Shown in pieces: positions 58,780 to 64,000 of a DNA stretch of 64,000 bases (position 1 is the first letter of the stretch; every line of letters starts with the position of its first letter). The DNA comes from Arthonia radiata (lineage: Eukaryota > Ascomycota > Arthoniomycetes > Arthoniales > Arthoniaceae), in the NCBI GenBank assembly GCA_002989075.1, contig PSQN01000016.1:2372336-2436335 (forward strand), in the 5' to 3' direction. Under the pieces are notes generated by a model. That model was not told the DNA's origin and did not search any database. It saw nothing but the letters and a program-made list of their open reading frames with translations. The position numbers were made by a program, and so were the translations under genes.

Positions 58780-59697
58780 TCACAACAACCCCCAAACCCC
58801 ACCCAACCACCCCTCCCCACTGCCCCCCATAATCCGTCCCACATCTAACCCCACCGCCCCGAGCACAAACCACGCCACCGCCGCTCTCGCCACCGCACCC
58901 ACAGCCACCAGTCCCATCGCCCTCACATACCCACAATCCAGCAGTATCTCCAACGCCGCAATATTATTCACAATCACCGCCCAGCTGACCGCGCTGGCAC
59001 TGCTCGGCAGATCGTAGTCCCACACCACCATCAATATCGGCAGCAGCTTCGTACAACTCGACACGAGCAAGGCCGTGGATATGCGGTTGGCGTGCGGGTA
59101 TGGCGACGGGAGGATTGAGAAACCGCCGAGGGACAATGTGCTGAGAAGTCGGATGGGGAGGTGGAATGCGAGCGTGGTGGCGGAGCAGAAGATGAGGAAG
59201 AAGACGTATTGGAGGAGGAGCGGCTGGGTTGTGAGAATACTGGGCGTGTGCACCAGGGTGGTCTCGTTGGTCGTGAGCGGGCTGAGAGGGTTGGGCGTGA
59301 CGCCGTAGGGCTGGGGATAGGTCTTCTCGATGCGCGCCCAGGTTAGGTAGACGTCGAAGAGGAGGAGGAGCGTGCCGAAGCGGATTATGGAGAGCTTGTC
59401 TCGTCAGCATTTGTCCATTATGCATGTAACGGTGGGAAAGCGTGCATAGCATACATCTAACTTGTCGTCTTCTGAGCCGAGTCGGTTGAACAGCAGATGC
59501 CGGTAGACCTGCGGCTTGACGAGCACGAGGTCGATAAAGAGGATGACATGGTCATGCTCGACGTATTTATCGGCGAAACGCTTGCAGCGCGGACATTGAG
59601 TGAGGCGGACGCCTTTGCCTAGGCTACGGTCATCGGCTTTGCTGTAGGTGGTGTAGAGTTGGTTGATCGGGTAGCGACATTCGATGCAGATGGGCAT
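58780..59697 (-). CDS. ARV1: ARV1, ER sterol and GPI-precursor homeostasis protein
   Basis: Exons 59697-59455 and 59394-58780 (60-bp intron, donor GTATGC, branch GCTGAC) give 285 residues. ARV1 acts in the ER membrane in sterol distribution and GPI-anchor assembly. The N-terminal ARV homology domain is clear: MPICIECRYPINQLYTTYS, then CPRCKRFADKYVEHD (two Cys pairs, probably zinc) and VILFIDLVLVKPQVYRHLLFNRL. The intron falls right after this domain. The second exon encodes helices 2-4: IIRFGTLLLLFDVYL, LLLQYVFFLIFCSATTLAFH and AALEILLDCGYVRAMGLVAVG. The C-terminal end is Gly-rich (GGSGEGWLGGVWGLL). The start is fixed by the conserved first residues. Confidence 0.93.
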
Positions 59698-60184
59698 GTT
59701 CGGCGCCCATCTTTCCCACTGTTGTTTGACGGTGTGCTGGAGGGTCTTGAGCAGTCAAATTCGCATCCACGCGCGGATTTGATGTGAAAGTTCGCTGTGC
59801 TCGACGAATGAGGCATTTGGTCTTGGCATTGCGAGTGGTGGAGCAAATTCACGACCACATGAGTAGACCACTGAAATTTGAGAATGATCAAGATGCATGA
59901 TGCATTTCATAGAACGAGATTCATTACAAACGTTGAATACCTGAACTAGAAGGACTTCCTCTTGCTGACTCAAATCGAGCATTCTGGAAGTCCTAGCTGA
60001 CGGGCAATGAGCCTCCCCATACGCCAAACCCTCGCAAATCTTGCTCCGCAGCCGCTCATGTGAGTGTAGCTGCAGCGACGTCAAGTTGTCGTTGGGTGAC
60101 GCCTCTCGACTTTGATCGTCTACGGGATTTGTCGCGTTTGACGAATGCTGTGATTAGAATCAATGAAGGGGTCTCACAGCTGGA
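59698..60184. other. Intergenic region between ARV1 and the DUF8035 gene
   Basis: Should hold the ARV1 promoter and the DUF8035 3' UTR. An alternative terminal exon of the DUF8035 gene could lie at 60056-60147. Confidence 0.4.
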
Positions 60185-62217
60185 CTACTCGCTCCGGACG
60201 AGGTTGAGCCTACCTCTACGGTCTTTCTCGATTCTCACAGACCCATCACGATCCGAGCTGCCTGTCGACGAGTCGCGGCCACGGTGTTTCTCAGTCCTCC
60301 TGCGTCGGTCTTTGTGCTCACGCTCATGTCTCAGCGCGCTTCGTTCGGCCTCGAGCGCTTTAATCTCAGACTTGATGTCGCGATCTTTCTTACGACGATC
60401 CGTCACAACCAGTGCTCCTCCATCATACCCGTGTCCATGACCGCGTCTGCGCCCGTGAGTATCGTCATCACTAGAGTACTCAACTCGCTCGGAGCGGTAA
60501 ACGTCAGAGTCGCGGTGGCTTCGACGGCGAGACTTGCTGCGCCTTCGGTGAGACTTTGAGCGCTTGCGCGATTTTGAGCGGTGTCTTGACTTGGCTTCTG
60601 AATGATGTGCGGCTTCTGAGTGATGCACGGAACCTCCATGGTCTGAGTCTGAGCCACGCTTAATCTCCTCGTACTCCCCAGTTGCGCGGAATTGCTGGTA
60701 GTCTTCCTCGGTGGGGTTCTCGATGACCTTGCGGACCACTGTCTCTTCGAATTCCTCTTGAGCAGGAGCCGCTTGTTCCTCAAATGCCGGAGGAGCTTCA
60801 ATTGCTCTGGTCTCTTCTTTCTCCCGTTCGTACTGATAGGTCCTCGCTAAATGCGGTCAGCATGAGAGATTTCACGTTGTTATGACGGGGTGAGAGCGTA
60901 CTGTCATAATCTCTATAGTTCTCGCTGATCTTGATGGTCTCGTCAATTTGCTCTTTGGCGAGCGCATATCGAACCACGTAGAAGTCATCCTGAATACATG
61001 GTCAGCAACTGCATAATCGTCACATTGTGGTCCGCGTTCCATACCTCCTCCTCGAAAGGATAGCCAAGGTCGATGATCGCCTTCTTGTGAACAAGACGCT
61101 TTGGCATGCGAGTCCTCCCTCTCTTCGTGCCGGCGGGGCGCGACTCCTTCGTCTCTTCTCTAATTTCCTCTCGGTCATCATAGCGATACTCGTGTTGGTC
61201 CGTATGACGCTCTCGTGGGGGCTCGATATCCCTGTCTCTGTCTCTGTCTCTGTTTCTATCTCTGTCTCTGCTTCTGTCTCTGTCTCTGCTTCTATCTCTG
61301 TCTCGCACAGGACTATCGGCGCGCCTCTCGATGATCCTCTCCTTTTCGCGAATGATCCTGGCGCCATTGTAGTCCTCGTAATCTCTCGGGTCACGATATT
61401 GCTCTGGTTCCCCGCGATAATAACGAGGCTCTTCTCTCCTATAGCGCGGCTCGTCGCGGTGGCCCTCGTCAATGTCAATGCTAATGTGCTTATCGCCGAT
61501 TCGCTCGTCAATATCGATGTGGTCATCACGGTCACCGTGGTGCGATTTGCGGTCGTCATAATGTGACTTGCGATCGTCAATATGCGACCTGCGATCGTCG
61601 AAGTGTGATTTACGGTCGTCGACACGGTTGCCGTAGCGATCTTTCCTCCTGCTATCGTCACCGATGGGTGACTTCAGTCGGTCGCCAATGGGTGATTTAA
61701 TTCGATCGCCGTGCTCATTTGGTGATCCCACGCGGATATTCAACTTGACTCCTTCGTTGTTCGAGCGATCGCGGTCACGGTCGTCATGGCGGGAAGGTTC
61801 TGGATACGGGCGGCGGTCGAAGGCATCCCATGAAGAGCGACGACGAGCTAGGCCAGGGCGTGGTGGAGGCTCTTGATCGAAGCGGTTTTTGTATGGTGCA
61901 AGTTCTTTGCCGCTGCGGTAGCGATCCTCTTCTCCGAAGTCGACTCTCCGATCAGAGCGGTACCTGTCATCTTCGAAGAATCTGTCACGCTCCTGAAAGC
62001 CACCGCGAGTACCTCCTCGATCAAAGCGGTCATCGAGTCCTCCACCATCGCGACCAAAGCCCCGAGACCCGAATCGATCCTCGTCTCCAAACCCGAAGGA
62101 CTCGCGCTCACGAGGTCTTGATTTGGCTCGAACGCGCTCGAAGCGACTGCGGTCCCAACGATTGCCACCACCGCGATTGTCGTCATAATCGTCGTAGTCA
62201 GGTCTGCGAAACGCCAT
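60185..62217 (-). CDS. DUF8035 protein, Arg/Asp-rich, RNA-biology type
   Basis: Exons 62217-61045, 60989-60902 and 60846-60185 (introns of 55 bp each, donors GTATGG and GTACGC) give 640 residues. The only conserved part is near 372-425: TRMPKRLVHKKAIIDLGYPFEEE, then DDFYVVRYALAKEQIDETIKISENYRD across intron 1. This is the fungal DUF8035 domain, of unknown function. The N-terminus is rich in Arg, Asp, Gly and Phe with DDRKSH(F/I/Y) repeats and an (RD)n run (DRDRSRDRDRNRDRD). The C-terminus carries an RS-like part (SRHRSKSRKRSKSHRRR) and a charged helix. This composition resembles splicing and condensate proteins, which is inference. EKDRRGRLNLVRSE is the likely end. A GTAGGC donor at 60213 could swap it for a longer basic tail. 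Confidence 0.82.
61228..61306. repeat. (TCTCTG)n-type repeat in the DUF8035 coding region
   Basis: The + strand shows about 13 copies of TCT(C/G)TG-like hexamers. Minus strand encodes alternating Arg and Asp. Length changes in steps of six keep the frame. Confidence 0.8.
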
Positions 62218-62693
62218 CGTCGTCTCAAGTTTAGATCAGACGTTCGAAAGGATGATGTGGGAAGGATGGCGGGGTCAATTGGCCCCACTACCTACTCCTC
62301 TGCCACGAATGCAGGCTTTTCAACAGAGGGTGAACAGATGAGCAATGCGACGGGTAGTTTAGGGTTGCGGTGGAATTGCGAAGCGTCAAAGTCAAGATGC
62401 TCGAGTCTGGCAAAGCAAACTATGTAGATCAAGAGGAGGCTGGGAAGTGGGAACGTCACAGTGCACCCAGAAGGGCCTGTCAGTTGGGCAGCGGTCAGGT
62501 CGCGCATTCGGCCAATCACATGTCTTCGACCTTTTCAGTCCTTGCGGGTATCATTCGACTATGTACAGTCTCCTCCATTGATCGTACACAAATTCCTTAG
62601 TATATTACAGTGCCATCGCTTTTGCGTCTCTCTTTTAATGTGAGTAAATAGAGGACGACGCTTGGAAGTGAATGCACACTCGGCTGCTCAACA
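62218..62693. other. Intergenic region upstream of the DUF8035 gene
   Basis: 476 bases with the DUF8035 promoter and the TFIIIA-like 3' UTR. No gene seen. Confidence 0.4.
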
Positions 62694-64000
62694 TCAATGA
62701 TCGCGCTCGTCGCGGCGCAGTAGGCCAGGGTCGATACATCCAACGGGTACCGAGTCTTCTTCTAGGAAGGTAAATGGTACATTGCTCATGCCGTCCTGCT
62801 CGTCTTCGAGGAACGGGTCTGGCGCATCGTCAGGTGGTCCAACCCAGAAACGCCCTCCGTTGAGAGCATCCTGTTCTGCAATGGCCTCAACGATATACTC
62901 TTCTTCAAACCTGTGGACCGAACTCAGATGATCTGCCAGCTCGACGTCAAGCGGAAACGTCTGCGAGCAGCCTCGACACGAGTAATCGCTTGGCCGATTT
63001 GCAGCATGGCTGTTCTGAGTGGTGAAGGCGTCTGCACCCGTGTTTTGCGACGGTTGAGGTCCTTGTTCAGCGTGCAGATGCTGTGATCGAACATGGTTCT
63101 CGAGCGACACCTTCTGACTGTACTGAGCTCCGCAGCCACGACTATCATCGAAATGCTCAAGGCCCTTGCAGGAGCTCAGATTGGTCGTACCACACACGAA
63201 CAGATTGCCCACATTGTGTACTGCGGCAAGATGACCTTTGACATCTCCCTTGCGCGTCAACGTAGCCTCGCATCCCTTCTCTGGGCAGACAAATTTCTTA
63301 CGGTTCGTCTGCTTCGTGGAACCGGTGTCTCTGTCGCTTGTCATTCCATCAATCTCGTCCAACTCATCTGAACTCGGCTTGCGATGTTCTTGCTCAATGT
63401 GACGGTGCAAGGTCTCTGCTTTCCGAAAGTGCCGCTGACATGGCGGGTAGTCTCTGCAACGATACTTGTTCTGCTTGATATGTGTTTGGTCATGTGCATT
63501 GAGCTTCTGGCGCGTTGCGAATGTCTTCTCGCATCCTTCTAACTGGCATTTCCAAGGCCGCTCGGTAGTGTGCTGCGATACTGTGTGATGGGCAAGGTGC
63601 GTTCTCTTCTTGTAGGTCTGGCCGCATTGCGTGCATGCAAATGGACGTTCACCACTGTGAGCGTTTAGGTGGTCTTCAAGCTTGGCGGGTCTGTTGAAAG
63701 TCTTTGGGCATCCTGCGTGAGGGCATTCTAGGATGGCAGTACGATCGTACTTGTCTTTGCTGGCCTTGACGGCCTTAGAAGTCTTTGATTTGAGCCTCGG
63801 CCTAATGGGCTGCGACTGAACATTGGAAATCGCTGTGTGCGAGAGATTATGATGAAGGTTGACTAGGTTACGGGTTCACTCTAGGTTGTGATTGTAGCAA
63901 GGCCAGATTGTCTTACCTGCATTGACGTCTGAGGCGCCATCTGGGCCTGCACGGTCTACTTGCTGAGCATCATTATGGTACGACAGGTTCGGGAAGAAGT
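62694..64000 (-). CDS. TFIIIA-like multi-C2H2 zinc-finger protein (5' end outside window)
   Basis: Partial. Exons 64000-63917 (open at the edge) and 63832-62694 join in frame over an 84-bp intron (donor GTAAGA, acceptor CACAG). The first full finger is ECPHAGCPKTFNRPAKLEDHLNAH, followed by HSGERPFACTQCGQTYKKRTHLAHH, ERPWKCQLEGCEKTFATRQKLNAH and YRCRDYPPCQRHFRKAETLHRH. After a disordered linker come FVCPEKGCEATLTRKGDVKGH, a finger with GCGAQYSQKVSLENH and the last, SCRGCSQTFPLDVELADH. This many TFIIIA-type fingers with a linker before the last ones matches fungal RNA polymerase III factor TFIIIA, which binds the 5S rRNA gene. Other long C2H2 proteins are possible. The end is acidic, then basic. 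Confidence 0.8.

Noticed and set aside
61027-61566. 179-residue + frame with Val/Ser-rich hydrophobic content
   Set aside because: Complement of the Arg/Asp-rich repeats of the DUF8035 gene. The hydrophobic look is a by-product of (CGn)(GAn) codons read backwards.
1-64000. tRNA, rRNA, CRISPR, retroelement, DNA transposon, polyketide synthase or non-ribosomal peptide synthetase genes
   Set aside because: Looked for T-loop GGTTCRANNC blocks in tRNA-like context, reverse transcriptase or transposase motifs, terminal repeats and regular short spacers. None was found by eye.

Overview
This window is nuclear DNA of a filamentous ascomycete (Pezizomycotina), most likely a dothideomycete. Genes are close together and on both strands. 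Introns are short (43-134 bp) with GTRNGN donors, CTRAC/CTGAC branch sites and YAG acceptors. The proteins are typical of this group: a GtaA-type glutaminase, ApsA/Num1 cortical anchor, septin-like GTPase, fungal ARV1, ALG8 and THO1. I placed the group by recognising protein families, not by a search. I see no rRNA, tRNA, CRISPR array, retroelement or intact DNA transposon.

Layout. 0-11 kb: tail of an unidentified gene, a secreted glutaminase, splicing factor CWC24 and the giant ApsA homologue. 11-20 kb: five minus-strand genes or parts of their spacers, namely a ZGRF1-type (DUF2439) protein, a small Cys/Tyr-rich protein, a class-III aminotransferase and the ribosome-rescue factor VMS1. 20-33 kb: an FHS-type sugar transporter, THO1, a membrane-anchored septin-like GTPase and a large O-GlcNAc transferase (GT41). 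33-39.6 kb is gene-poor: one small secreted protein and a decayed array of about 320-bp tandem repeats. 39.7-44.8 kb: a four-helix membrane protein, a secreted carboxylesterase and an orphan gene. 44.8-47.5 kb is a second gene-poor island with duplicated segments, a possible small secreted protein and an orphan two-exon gene. 47.5-64 kb: the four-RRM protein MRN1/Nrd1, ALG8, a 130-bp tandem array, an SRPBCC protein, a GPR1/FUN34/YaaH transporter, V-ATPase subunit e, ARV1, a DUF8035 protein and the 3' part of a TFIIIA-like zinc-finger gene.

Most genes are unrelated housekeeping functions: ER glycosylation and sterol homeostasis (ALG8, ARV1), vacuolar acidification (VMA9), RNA biology (CWC24, THO1, MRN1, DUF8035, TFIIIA) and cortex or cytoskeleton (ApsA, septin-like). 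I see no biosynthetic cluster and no defence or mobile system.

Splicing was worked out by hand. Each multi-exon model below closes in frame with standard splice sites, and several genes would be cut or missed without it: VMA9 with its 11-nt first exon, the acetate-transporter relative, ALG8, the THO1 C-terminus, ARV1 and the small secreted protein. The least explained parts are the two tandem arrays, the duplicated segments at 45.1 and 47.1 kb, and four or five orphan genes.
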